Source: MADRE2 sp964397015 | GTDB lineage: Bacteria > Desulfobacterota > Desulfobacteria > Desulfobacterales > Desulfobacteraceae | Assembly (NCBI GenBank): GCA_964397015.1 | Contig: CAYNHL010000076.1 | Location: 1 to 18,617 of the forward strand | Direction: 5' to 3' | DNA: 18,617 nt | In this document: positions 7,442 to 14,148 of the stretch, piece by piece | Numbering within the stretch: the stretch's first letter is position 1 | Layout of the letters: every line of letters starts with the position of its first letter | The notes under the pieces: generated by a model | What the model saw: only the letters and a program-made list of their open reading frames with translations | What the model was told of the DNA's origin: nothing | The model's database searches: none | Program-made: the position numbers and the translations under genes

Positions 7442-8464
7442 ATGACCCAGAAAAAATTCAATGTTATTGTTGCCGGTGCCACCGGCGCGGTGGGAACCCA
7501 GATGATAACCTGTCTTGAAGAACAGGATTTTCCCGTCAACAACATCAAGTTCCTGGCATCGAGCCGGTCTGCCGGAAAAAAACTGTCCTTCATGGGTCAG
7601 CCGGTCGATGTAGAAGAGATGACCCATAAGTCGTTTGACGGATATGATATTGCCCTGTTCAGTGCCGGAGGCGGCACCAGCAGTGAATTTGCCCCCCATG
7701 CAGCGCAGGCCGGATGTGTCGTGGTAGACAATTCGAGCGCCTGGCGGATGGATCCGGATGTACCCCTGGTGGTGCCGGAAGTCAACCCTGATGCCATAGC
7801 CGGATATAAAAACAAGGGGATTATCGCCAATCCAAACTGCTCCACCATCCAGATGGTGGTAGCCCTGTATCCCGTTTACAGGCAGTTCGGTATCGAGCGC
7901 CTGGTCATATCCACCTACCAGTCGGTTTCCGGGACAGGTGTCAAGGCGGTGGAGGAACTGCGGAACCAGTCACGCCAGGTGCTCGAAGACAGGGAAGTCA
8001 CCGCGTCGGTGTATCCGCACCAGATCGCGTTCAACTGTCTGCCCCACATCGATGTGTTCCTTGAAAACGGGTATTCAAAAGAAGAGATAAAAATGGTCAA
8101 TGAAACCAGGAAAATATTTGACGACGATACCATCAGGATTACCGCTACGGCGGTTAGGGTGCCTGTATTCAACTCTCACTCGGAATCGGTCAATATCCAG
8201 ACGCGGACACCTGCAACACCTGAACAGATAAGAAATCTGCTCGAAAAAGCCCCGGGTGTCTCGGTTATTGATGATCCGGCCAAAGCCCTTTACCCCATGG
8301 CCATTCATGCCTCAGGAGATGACACCACCTATGTCGGTCGTATCCGGAAGGATGACAGCATTGAAAACGGTGTCAACATGTGGATTGTATCTGACAATAT
8401 CAGGAAAGGCGCGGCCACCAACACCGTCCAGATCGCCAGGCGCCTTGCAGCTGACTTTCTGTAA
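7442..8464 (+). CDS. asd: Aspartate-semialdehyde dehydrogenase
   Basis: A 340-residue cytoplasmic enzyme. It reduces aspartyl-4-phosphate to aspartate semialdehyde, the branch point to lysine, diaminopimelate, threonine and methionine. The NADP-binding loop GATGAVG is at 12-18, catalytic Cys133 in NPNCST (131-135), the substrate-binding region STYQSVSGTG about 157-166, and catalytic His246 in RVPVFNSHSESV. The ATG at 7442 is preceded by AAGGTG with an 8-base spacer. An in-frame ATG at 7364 would overlap psd and add 26 residues encoding the tandem repeat, so it is rejected. greA follows after 17 bases. Confidence 0.96.
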   Translation: MTQKKFNVIVAGATGAVGTQMITCLEEQDFPVNNIKFLASSRSAGKKLSFMGQPVDVEEMTHKSFDGYDIALFSAGGGTSSEFAPHAAQAGCVVVDNSSAWRMDPDVPLVVPEVNPDAIAGYKNKGIIANPNCSTIQMVVALYPVYRQFGIERLVISTYQSVSGTGVKAVEELRNQSRQVLEDREVTASVYPHQIAFNCLPHIDVFLENGYSKEEIKMVNETRKIFDDDTIRITATAVRVPVFNSHSESVNIQTRTPATPEQIRNLLEKAPGVSVIDDPAKALYPMAIHASGDDTTYVGRIRKDDSIENGVNMWIVSDNIRKGAATNTVQIARRLAADFL

Positions 8465-8481
8465 CCACCGGAGGCAGACAC

Positions 8482-8949
8482 GTGGATAGAGTACCCATTA
8501 CCCCGGAAGGCTATGATGCCTTGAAAAAAGAGCTCAACAGGCTTAAAACCGTGGAACGTCCCATGAATATCAAGGCCATTGAAACAGCAAGGGCCCATGG
8601 AGACCTGTCGGAAAATGCCGAATTTGACGCAGCCAAGGAAAAACAGTCCTTTCTCGAGGGTCGGATCGGTGAGCTCAGCTATAAACTGGGCAATGCCGTG
8701 ATTATCGACCCTGAAACCGTGTCCAGGGACTGCATCAGGTTTGCCAGCAGGGTCCTGGTTGAAAACCTGGATTCAGGTGATGAAACCGAATACCAGATTG
8801 TCGGGCCGGACGAGGCGGATATCAAGAAAGGAAAAATTTCCATGACATCGCCCCTGGGCAGTGCACTTTTAGGGAAAAAACCCGGGGACGAGGCCGTTAT
8901 CCAGGCTCCGGGCGGAAGACGGACATACGAGATTATCGATATTTTGTAA
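8482..8949 (+). CDS. greA: Transcription elongation factor GreA
   Basis: A 155-residue factor that enters the secondary channel of RNA polymerase and triggers cleavage of backtracked RNA. The N-terminal coiled coil (about 1-75) carries the tip motif GDLSENAEF (40-48) with acidic residues Asp41 and Glu44. The C-terminal FKBP-like domain ends in YEIIDIL. The GTG start at 8482 has GGAGG at 8470-8474 with a 7-base spacer. It sits directly upstream of rpoZ, so two polymerase-associated factors share a transcript. Confidence 0.96.
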   Translation: MDRVPITPEGYDALKKELNRLKTVERPMNIKAIETARAHGDLSENAEFDAAKEKQSFLEGRIGELSYKLGNAVIIDPETVSRDCIRFASRVLVENLDSGDETEYQIVGPDEADIKKGKISMTSPLGSALLGKKPGDEAVIQAPGGRRTYEIIDIL

Positions 8950-8964
8950 TAAACGGAGGAAACC

Positions 8965-9177
8965 GTGGCAAGAGTAACAATAGAAGATTGCTTGAAAAAT
9001 GTGGACAACCGTTTCGCCCTGGTGCACCTGGCGGCAAAGCGGATCCGCCAGGTGCGCGAAGGCGCGGAATTCCTGGTTAAATCTTCCAGAAACGAGGACG
9101 TTGTAACCGTTCTCAGGGAGATCGCAGCCAACCGGGTCGTGGCAAAATATCCGGAGGAACCCGGGGACGCGGTTTAA
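8965..9177 (+). CDS. rpoZ: RNA polymerase omega subunit
   Basis: A 70-residue omega subunit that helps fold and retain the beta-prime subunit and can take part in the ppGpp response. The N-terminus MARVTIEDCLKNVDNRFALV and the block AAKRIRQ are diagnostic. A GTG start at 8965 follows GGAGGA (8955-8960) with a short 4-base spacer, 15 bases after greA. The C-terminal tail after about residue 60 is short, as in other deltaproteobacteria. Confidence 0.95.
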   Translation: MARVTIEDCLKNVDNRFALVHLAAKRIRQVREGAEFLVKSSRNEDVVTVLREIAANRVVAKYPEEPGDAV

Positions 9178-9182
9178 CTTTT

Positions 9183-9911
9183 GTGGCACGGTCCCTGAAA
9201 AAGAAAGTTTTCCACACAGTTGGCAAGGCTGTCGACGATTGGGACATGATCCGGGAAGGGGACCGGATACTGCTCGGAATATCCGGAGGGAATGACAGCC
9301 AGGCGCTTTTGGCCATACTGGCCGGACTGAATGAACGCGCACCGGTTCGATTCGAAGTTATACCGGCCTACATCGATCCCGGATTCGATCCCTCTTTCGG
9401 ACCTGAGCTCGAGGCGCACGCCTTTCCTTTTTTTGGTGACTGCCACATTGAATATACCGATTTCGGCCTTCGGGCCCATTCGAGTGAAAACCGGAAAAAC
9501 CCCTGCTTTCTGTGCTCCAGGCTCAGGAGGAAACGGCTTTTCGAAATCGCCATGGAAAAGGACTGTAAAAAGATAGCCCTTGCCCACAACAAGGATGATA
9601 TTATTGAAACCTTTTTTATCAATATTTTTTATTCCGGAAAGACAGGCACCATGAAACCGAACCAGTCCTTTTTCAACAAAACGGTGGATGTCATACGGCC
9701 CCTGGCCTACACGGAAAAAAAAGACATTTCAGCGTTCTGCAGGCATTCAGGCCTGCCGGAATTTGAAAATCGCTGCCCGAGTGCCAGGGTTTCCAAACGC
9801 AGCCGTGTCAGGGAAATGCTTGAAACGGTATATCAAGACAACGAACATGTAAAAGGCAATATCTTCAGGGCAATGGGCAATGTAGCCTCAGACTACCTGT
9901 TGATACAGTGA
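9183..9911 (+). CDS. ttcA: TtcA-like tRNA 2-thiocytidine synthase (PP-loop ATPase)
   Basis: A 242-residue cytoplasmic PP-loop enzyme. TtcA activates C32 of tRNA by adenylation and exchanges oxygen for sulfur using a [4Fe-4S] cluster. The PP-loop is SGGNDS (34-39). The cluster cysteines are Cys108 and Cys111 in CFLCSRLRR, with Cys198 likely the third. HNKDD at 135-139 and IRPLAY at 171-176 also match TtcA. Asparagine replaces the lysine usual in TtcA (SGGKDS); the general PP-loop is SGGxDS, so activity is still likely. GTG 9183 lies 5 bases after the rpoZ stop with no good ribosome-binding site. Its stop overlaps the alternative GTG start of folE2. It could be a close TtcA paralog with another tRNA target. 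Confidence 0.85.
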   Translation: MARSLKKKVFHTVGKAVDDWDMIREGDRILLGISGGNDSQALLAILAGLNERAPVRFEVIPAYIDPGFDPSFGPELEAHAFPFFGDCHIEYTDFGLRAHSSENRKNPCFLCSRLRRKRLFEIAMEKDCKKIALAHNKDDIIETFFINIFYSGKTGTMKPNQSFFNKTVDVIRPLAYTEKKDISAFCRHSGLPEFENRCPSARVSKRSRVREMLETVYQDNEHVKGNIFRAMGNVASDYLLIQ

Positions 9912-9913
9912 CC

Positions 9914-10726
9914 ATGATTGATACACAAAGCCAGCCCGATTTCAGGAAAATGCCCATTGACATGGTGGGCATCAAAGGTATCAGGTACCCGGTCAGGGTG
10001 CTGGACAAGGCTACCGGCACCCAGTCCACGGTGGCCCGGATAAACATGTACGTGGATCTGCCCCACCAGTTCAAGGGTACTCACATGAGCCGGTTTATCG
10101 AAATTCTGAATCTTTTCAGAACCAGGGTTTCCTTTGAGTCCCTGAGCAATATTCTTGAAGACATGAAGGATATTTTAGGGGCCAGGTCCTCCCATATCGA
10201 AATTTCCTTTCCCTACTTTATTGAAAAAGACGCGCCAGTGACAGGCTCCACCGGGCTCATGAATTACGACTGCACGATTATGTGTTCTTCTGATGCTGAT
10301 AAAAACAAGGACCTGGTTCTCAAGGTCGCTGTTCCCATTACATCGGTTTGTCCTTGTTCAAAGGAGATTTCCGACTGCGGCGCACATAACCAGCGCGGCG
10401 AGGTGGTCGTGCAGACCAGGTTTGAAAAGCTGATCTGGATCGAAAATATTGTCGACCTGGTGGAAAAAGCCGCCTCCTGTGACATCTTTTCCGTGCTCAA
10501 ACGCGAGGATGAAAAATTTGTAACGGAAAAAGCTTACAACAATCCCAAGTTTGTCGAGGATATTGTAAGGGACGTGGCCGGCGAGCTCAAAAACGACACC
10601 AACATCACCTGGTTTTCAGTCAGCGTGGAAAATTTTGAATCCATTCACAACCACAGCGCCTACGCCTATATCGAAAAGAAAAATCCGCCTGGCTCAGCGG
10701 TATGTTACAACCGACCCTACACTTGA
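9914..10726 (+). CDS. folE2: GTP cyclohydrolase FolE2 (type IB), fused tail
   Basis: A 270-residue GTP cyclohydrolase IB, making 7,8-dihydroneopterin triphosphate for folate and possibly queuosine synthesis. Unlike FolE it is metal-flexible and is often used when zinc is short. The active-site block PITSVCPCSKEISDCGAHNQ is at 141-160, with catalytic Cys146 and His158, and HMSRFIEIL at 57-65 is conserved. ATG 9914 is 2 bases after the ttcA stop; a GTG at 9908 overlaps it. No Shine-Dalgarno is present, so coupling to ttcA is likely. Family similarity ends at about residue 257 (YAYIEKKN). The last ~13 residues are encoded by DNA that, in another frame, is the end of a response-regulator gene, so the native stop was lost. 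Confidence 0.93.
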   Translation: MIDTQSQPDFRKMPIDMVGIKGIRYPVRVLDKATGTQSTVARINMYVDLPHQFKGTHMSRFIEILNLFRTRVSFESLSNILEDMKDILGARSSHIEISFPYFIEKDAPVTGSTGLMNYDCTIMCSSDADKNKDLVLKVAVPITSVCPCSKEISDCGAHNQRGEVVVQTRFEKLIWIENIVDLVEKAASCDIFSVLKREDEKFVTEKAYNNPKFVEDIVRDVAGELKNDTNITWFSVSVENFESIHNHSAYAYIEKKNPPGSAVCYNRPYT

Positions 10727-10817
10727 TCAGCATATTGCTCTGCTGAGGAAAAAAATCGAGGCCGATCCTGCCAGTCCCCGGATCATAACCACGGTTCACG
10801 GGGTTGGATACCGCTAA
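10690..10817 (+). pseudogene. Response-regulator winged-helix C-terminal remnant
   Basis: In the frame ending at TAA 10815-10817 the DNA encodes LDQHIALLRKKIEADP followed by PRIITTVHGVGYR. This is the recognition helix and C-terminal wing of OmpR/PhoB-type response regulators, ending where such proteins end. The receiver domain and most of the DNA-binding domain are absent; upstream the DNA is folE2 in another frame. The stop of folE2 (10724-10726) falls inside this remnant. I infer a deletion or rearrangement that joined folE2 to the tail of a lost two-component gene. The exact joint, about 10680-10700, is uncertain, and no start codon with a ribosome-binding site serves the fragment. Confidence 0.8.
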
Positions 10818-10882
10818 AGGGTAGAATCCCAAATTTAGGAAATTTTTATCTAAAAACCAGGGCGATAATAAATTAACATCTC

Positions 10883-10911
10883 TTGACACATAAAATCTTT
10901 ATAAGTATTAT
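10883..10911 (+). promoter_or_regulatory. Near-consensus promoter of the toxin-antitoxin operon
   Basis: TTGACA (10883-10888), exactly 17 bases, then TATTAT (10906-10911). This is among the best sigma70 matches in the window. Transcription should start near 10918, about 25 bases before the antitoxin start. Confidence 0.75.
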
Positions 10912-10926
10912 TGTATTAGAATACAA
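10911..10926. promoter_or_regulatory. Palindromic operator over the -10/+1 region
   Basis: TTGTATT (10911-10917), AG, AATACAA (10920-10926) form a perfect 7-bp inverted repeat that touches the last base of the -10 box and covers the expected start site. The position suits autorepression by the ribbon-helix-helix antitoxin encoded just downstream, alone or with its toxin. The link is inferred. Confidence 0.6.
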
Positions 10927-10942
10927 AAAAGGAATACCTTGT

Positions 10943-11197
10943 ATGCATACCCAGAAGATTGCTATTACAATGCCCGTAGATCTGGTTGCCGTTATTGACG
11001 AAATCAGCCGGCTGAAGGGTGTGTCCAGAAGTGGATTTATTTCCGCTGTTTTGAAAGAAAAAATTACGGCTGAGAAAGAAAAGCAGGTAAAAAATGAATA
11101 CGACCGGATCTTTTCAGATGAAACCATACAGGAAGAACAGCTGGAATGGACCTGCTGGTTTGCACAGACCGGTTCCCATGAGGGACAGGAATGGTGA
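10943..11197 (+). CDS. Ribbon-helix-helix antitoxin (MazE-like role)
   Basis: An 84-residue protein with an N-terminal ribbon-helix-helix fold: strand QKIAITMP (4-11), helix A about 13-24, turn at Gly26 and helix B from about 28 (SRSGFISAVLKEK). The charged C-terminal half (about 40-84, with EEQLEWTCWF at 65-73) should wrap around the toxin. It is predicted to bind its own promoter as a dimer and neutralise the MazF-like partner. ATG 10943 is preceded by AAAAGGA with a 9-base spacer; upstream in-frame codons to 10883 overlap the promoter and are rejected. The stop overlaps the toxin start by 7 bases (11191-11197), typical of such pairs. Confidence 0.88.
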   Translation: MHTQKIAITMPVDLVAVIDEISRLKGVSRSGFISAVLKEKITAEKEKQVKNEYDRIFSDETIQEEQLEWTCWFAQTGSHEGQEW

Positions 11198-11559
11198 TAC
11201 GGAAAGGATCGGTGTACTGGGTGGATTTTTCTCCGGCCAAGGGGTCTGAACCCATGGGAAAAAGGCCGGGGCTTGTCCTGCAGAATGATCTGCTCAATGA
11301 CAGCAAATTGAATACAGTTATAGTCGCGGCCATTACATCGACAATGAAATTCGGAGAACTGCCGGGAAACGTGAGCCTTCACAAAGGCGAAGCCAATTTG
11401 CCCAAACCGTCCGTAATCAACATGACTCAGATTAAAACTGTAGATAAACGCAGTCTCAGGGAAAAAATCGGCACGCTGTCAAAAGACAGAATGACCCAGG
11501 TTCACAAAGGAATGAAGCTCATCATGGATCTGCCGGGATCCCTATTCATTAAATACTGA
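11191..11559 (+). CDS. mazF: MazF/PemK-type endoribonuclease toxin
   Basis: A 122-residue toxin of the MazF/CcdB fold that cleaves mRNA at short specific sequences. The family motif GSEPMGKRPGLVLQND (18-33) holds Arg25, at the position of the catalytic arginine of Bacillus MazF. AAITST (46-51) holds the partner Thr49. The block VINMTQIKTVDKR (75-87) is the conserved dimer strand. Length is close to the usual 110-120 residues and no truncation is seen, so the toxin looks active. ATG 11191 overlaps the antitoxin gene, coupling the two. The cleavage sequence cannot be read from the gene. Confidence 0.94.
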   Translation: MVIRKGSVYWVDFSPAKGSEPMGKRPGLVLQNDLLNDSKLNTVIVAAITSTMKFGELPGNVSLHKGEANLPKPSVINMTQIKTVDKRSLREKIGTLSKDRMTQVHKGMKLIMDLPGSLFIKY

Positions 11560-11681
11560 TACTGCAGCTTTATAATGACCTTTACCTTAGAGGATGGGGT
11601 GGCCTCAAATGGCTTTTGATACCAAACAGCTGCTGACCGGCCTGGTGTATTCCCAGGTGTTGATTCCGGCTTGATTTGAAA

Positions 11682-11712
11682 GCAGTGTCACGTTTTCAAG
11701 TTTTAACACTGC
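11682..11712. other. Stem-loop in the mazF / nucleotidyltransferase convergent gap
   Basis: GCAGTGT (11682-11688) and ACACTGC (11706-11712) form a perfect 7-bp stem around a 17-base loop in the 181-base gap between two convergent genes. No strong U-tract follows on either strand (TTTC on the minus strand; seven T's 15 bases further on the plus strand), so it is at best a weak terminator. The rest of the gap holds no recognisable gene. Confidence 0.35.
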
Positions 11713-11740
11713 ATTGGCTTTGACGGTTTTTTTGAAAAAA

Positions 11741-12778
11741 TTAAAACTGCATAGAAATGCCATTATCCCATTTCAGAGAATCATTAAAATTGGTGACAAG
11801 GCTAGGCGGAAACATCCTGAGCTGATCTTCAGAAAATTTCAATTGCGGCAGTCGATCTATTACCAGTTTTGCAACGGCTATTGCCTGTGATGCATCTCTG
11901 ATTTTTTTTGGAGGATCCCTGTCATCTCTTTGGCTTATCCAGAATTTATGCAGGGCAAACGCCCTGGGATCTGGAACAACCATTCTGGCGGGAACCCCAT
12001 CCTTTCCTATCACAACCTGTTCAAATTTCGGAGAAGACAGGACCCAGGACAAGTTCATGACCTCAACCGCTACAAGATCATCCTCCCCCCCTATCCTGTC
12101 TCTTTCCATGTCTGTCATTCTTGAAGGCATGGCTTTCAGAAGATCAACCATATAACCATCTTTATTCACCACGCGAAACCGCTGCTTCCGGAATAACCGG
12201 AACGTTTTATCGGCCTTGCGCAATACATCAATAAAATCCGAGGGGTCACCATCTTCTTTGATCACCAGCATCAATCTTTTCCTGGCATCCCAGAGAAGAT
12301 CCACATCCATAGTGGCAATAAGACCAGAATCAAACCGAACCCCGGCTGCAGCTTCATACGCATAGAGCGCATTGGTCCCAATAATTCTTATATGATCGCC
12401 CAGCAGCTTTCTCTGGTCCAGTTCACGAAGAATTTTTGTGACAATGCCAGGGACCCTGTTTATTTTGGCAGCTTTACAATACCTGGCATGTTCAAAAATT
12501 TTTCTTTTTATGTTTTTCAAATGCGCTTTGGCTGCAGCACTGTTCTGATGAAATTTTTGATAAATATGCTCTGTTTCCGGTGATCTTGGACCTAGACTCT
12601 TTCCTGCACCATACCCCCCCCGGGAACGGAAAAGATACTGCTTTCCTTTTGCTTTTTTCCAATGCATCCCGCCACGGTAAGCGTACGCATTGCGATACGC
12701 TTCCCGGAATGCATCATATAGTTGAGAAGCATCTATGAATATTCTGGCCTGCTCGGTTCCCATTTCTGTATAGTGCAT
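11741..12778 (-). CDS. GSU2403-family nucleotidyltransferase-fold protein
   Basis: A 345-residue soluble protein that I assign to the GSU2403 nucleotidyltransferase-fold family (NTP_transf_8). An N-terminal helical region about 1-125 is basic and carries YLFRSRGGYGAGKSLG at 48-63. The nucleotidyltransferase core follows: IIGTNALYAYE (132-142), the metal pair Asp158 and Asp160 in TMDVDLLWD, and a third acidic residue Asp212 in YMVDLLK. All three acidic positions are present, so it is probably catalytic, but no substrate is known for the family. ATG 12778 has AGGTG about 7 bases upstream; the TTG at 12811 is rejected. The gene is AT-richer than its neighbours, stands alone, and converges on the toxin-antitoxin pair. 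A role in tRNA/RNA modification or as a toxin or defence effector is only conjecture. Confidence 0.75.
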   Translation of the reverse strand: MHYTEMGTEQARIFIDASQLYDAFREAYRNAYAYRGGMHWKKAKGKQYLFRSRGGYGAGKSLGPRSPETEHIYQKFHQNSAAAKAHLKNIKRKIFEHARYCKAAKINRVPGIVTKILRELDQRKLLGDHIRIIGTNALYAYEAAAGVRFDSGLIATMDVDLLWDARKRLMLVIKEDGDPSDFIDVLRKADKTFRLFRKQRFRVVNKDGYMVDLLKAMPSRMTDMERDRIGGEDDLVAVEVMNLSWVLSSPKFEQVVIGKDGVPARMVVPDPRAFALHKFWISQRDDRDPPKKIRDASQAIAVAKLVIDRLPQLKFSEDQLRMFPPSLVTNFNDSLKWDNGISMQF

Positions 12779-12915
12779 ATTGGCACCTGCATGTTTTCTA
12801 TAAAAAGACAAAAATAGATAAATAAAAGAAAACTATTTGAATTTAAAGCATTTTTTTATGAAAAAAGCAAGTCTTTTTATCGCTTCTATCGAAGAAAAAG
12901 AAAAATCCGGCAGGC

Positions 12916-14148
12916 TCAGCGGGTTTTTACGGCTGAAACCCGATCTATCAGATCATCTCTAATCTTGGCATACCCTTCAGTATGCCCGTTGTTCATCATG
13001 ATGACAAAGGGATACAGTTGGCCGCCTTGCCCTGTGATGTAACCGGCACGGGTCCGGACACCTGTAAGTGTGCCGGTTTTGTAGAATTCGGGTCCATCTT
13101 GAGGCATGAGGTCGTGGTAGGGGATGAATTCTCGGAGAATTTTTATCATCTGCATCGGGGTAAGCAGGTTCTGCCTTGATATGCCGGATCCTTCAGCTAT
13201 TTTGAGGTCCGGTATCTGCAGTAGTTTTTCTGCCATGACAGTTAGGGCAGTCACGCCCTTTTTAAGGGTGGCTGGCGGACCAAACTCGATGGCCCCGATT
13301 GTCAAAAGTATCTGGTTGGCCATGAAGTTATTGGAGTGTTCGAGCATCTTTCTGACAAGGTCGGCCATGCAGTATCCTGATACCAGCTTTTCAGGATTGT
13401 CAGGCTCACAGACCCCGGTCCTTATTCTGCCTGTCACCTCAATATTGTGGGATGTTTCAAGAAAATGCCTTACCAGGTGGCCTGTGTAAACCCGGCTGTG
13501 ACCTTTGGACAGGGTGATCCTGCCATTTTTCAGGCCGGTCCCTGCAACAGCCGGGTAAAAAAAGGGCAGCAAAGGTGTCTGGGGTTCTGCGCTTATACAC
13601 TTTTTTGTGCCCGGGTCCCATTTGAAAAATATGGTGTTGAAATTTGCGCACAGCGCTCCGGTGGTCGCATCATAGGGATTCAGCGACCGGCCGGCCCCTG
13701 GAATGGTTATGTCCGGAGAAAAAAAGGACCCGTCAAGGATAATGTCTTTCACCTTCCGGTTTCCGATTTTTTCAGCCATACCGGCGCTGAAGGCATGCAG
13801 CACTTCGGAAATCAAAAGCGGGTCGCCAAAACCCTTGATGCACAGGTCGCCTGTTTTTTCATCCATGTGCCATTGGGTATGGTACTCAAATTCCATTCCC
13901 AGGTAATGACCTGCCGCCAGGGCGGTCAGGATTTTCAGGATGGAAGCAGGTACATAGGCCCGCGTTTCGTTTTTTGCATACAATACGTTTCCGCCGGGAT
14001 CACACAAAAGGATACCGGCCTGGCCGCGGTTGGCTTCAATGCCTGCATTGCCGGCCGCGGCCGCTGCCATGAAGAAAAAAATCCCAAGGGACAGGGCAGC
14101 TGAATATTTTTTAAGCCGGTCCATTGTAATGTGAGAAAAACGCTTCAT
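12916..14148 (-). CDS. dacB: D-Ala-D-Ala carboxypeptidase/endopeptidase (PBP4 type)
   Basis: A 410-residue periplasmic penicillin-binding protein of the S13/PBP4 type that trims or opens peptidoglycan cross-links. The signal peptide is about 10-35 (LKKYSAALSLGIFFF then AAAAAGNA). The catalytic motifs are in order: SILK with nucleophile Ser69 and Lys72, SNN at 272-274, and KTG at 357-359 in FYKTGTLTG. The inserted domain between motifs 1 and 2 is present but compact. ATG 14148 overlaps the upstream aminopeptidase gene by 38 bases and has AGGG in front. ATG 14124 would shorten the protein by 8 residues and still leave a signal peptide. The overlap indicates co-translation with the aminopeptidase. 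Confidence 0.93.
   Translation of the reverse strand: MKRFSHITMDRLKKYSAALSLGIFFFMAAAAAGNAGIEANRGQAGILLCDPGGNVLYAKNETRAYVPASILKILTALAAGHYLGMEFEYHTQWHMDEKTGDLCIKGFGDPLLISEVLHAFSAGMAEKIGNRKVKDIILDGSFFSPDITIPGAGRSLNPYDATTGALCANFNTIFFKWDPGTKKCISAEPQTPLLPFFYPAVAGTGLKNGRITLSKGHSRVYTGHLVRHFLETSHNIEVTGRIRTGVCEPDNPEKLVSGYCMADLVRKMLEHSNNFMANQILLTIGAIEFGPPATLKKGVTALTVMAEKLLQIPDLKIAEGSGISRQNLLTPMQMIKILREFIPYHDLMPQDGPEFYKTGTLTGVRTRAGYITGQGGQLYPFVIMMNNGHTEGYAKIRDDLIDRVSAVKTR

Noticed and set aside
11609..11674. 21-codon frame MAFDTKQLL in the gap after mazF
   Set aside because: Too short, no family resemblance, and the upstream GAGGA is poorly spaced; could be a scrap of a lost gene but cannot be supported.
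12779..12792. TTGGCACCTGCATG as a sigma54 -24/-12 promoter
   Set aside because: The GC doublet is not at the required distance from GG, and the orientation has no gene to serve.
12858..12962. 34-codon plus-strand frame beginning MKKASLFIASIEEKEK
   Set aside because: No Shine-Dalgarno sequence, and its second half is antisense to the conserved end of dacB; most likely chance.
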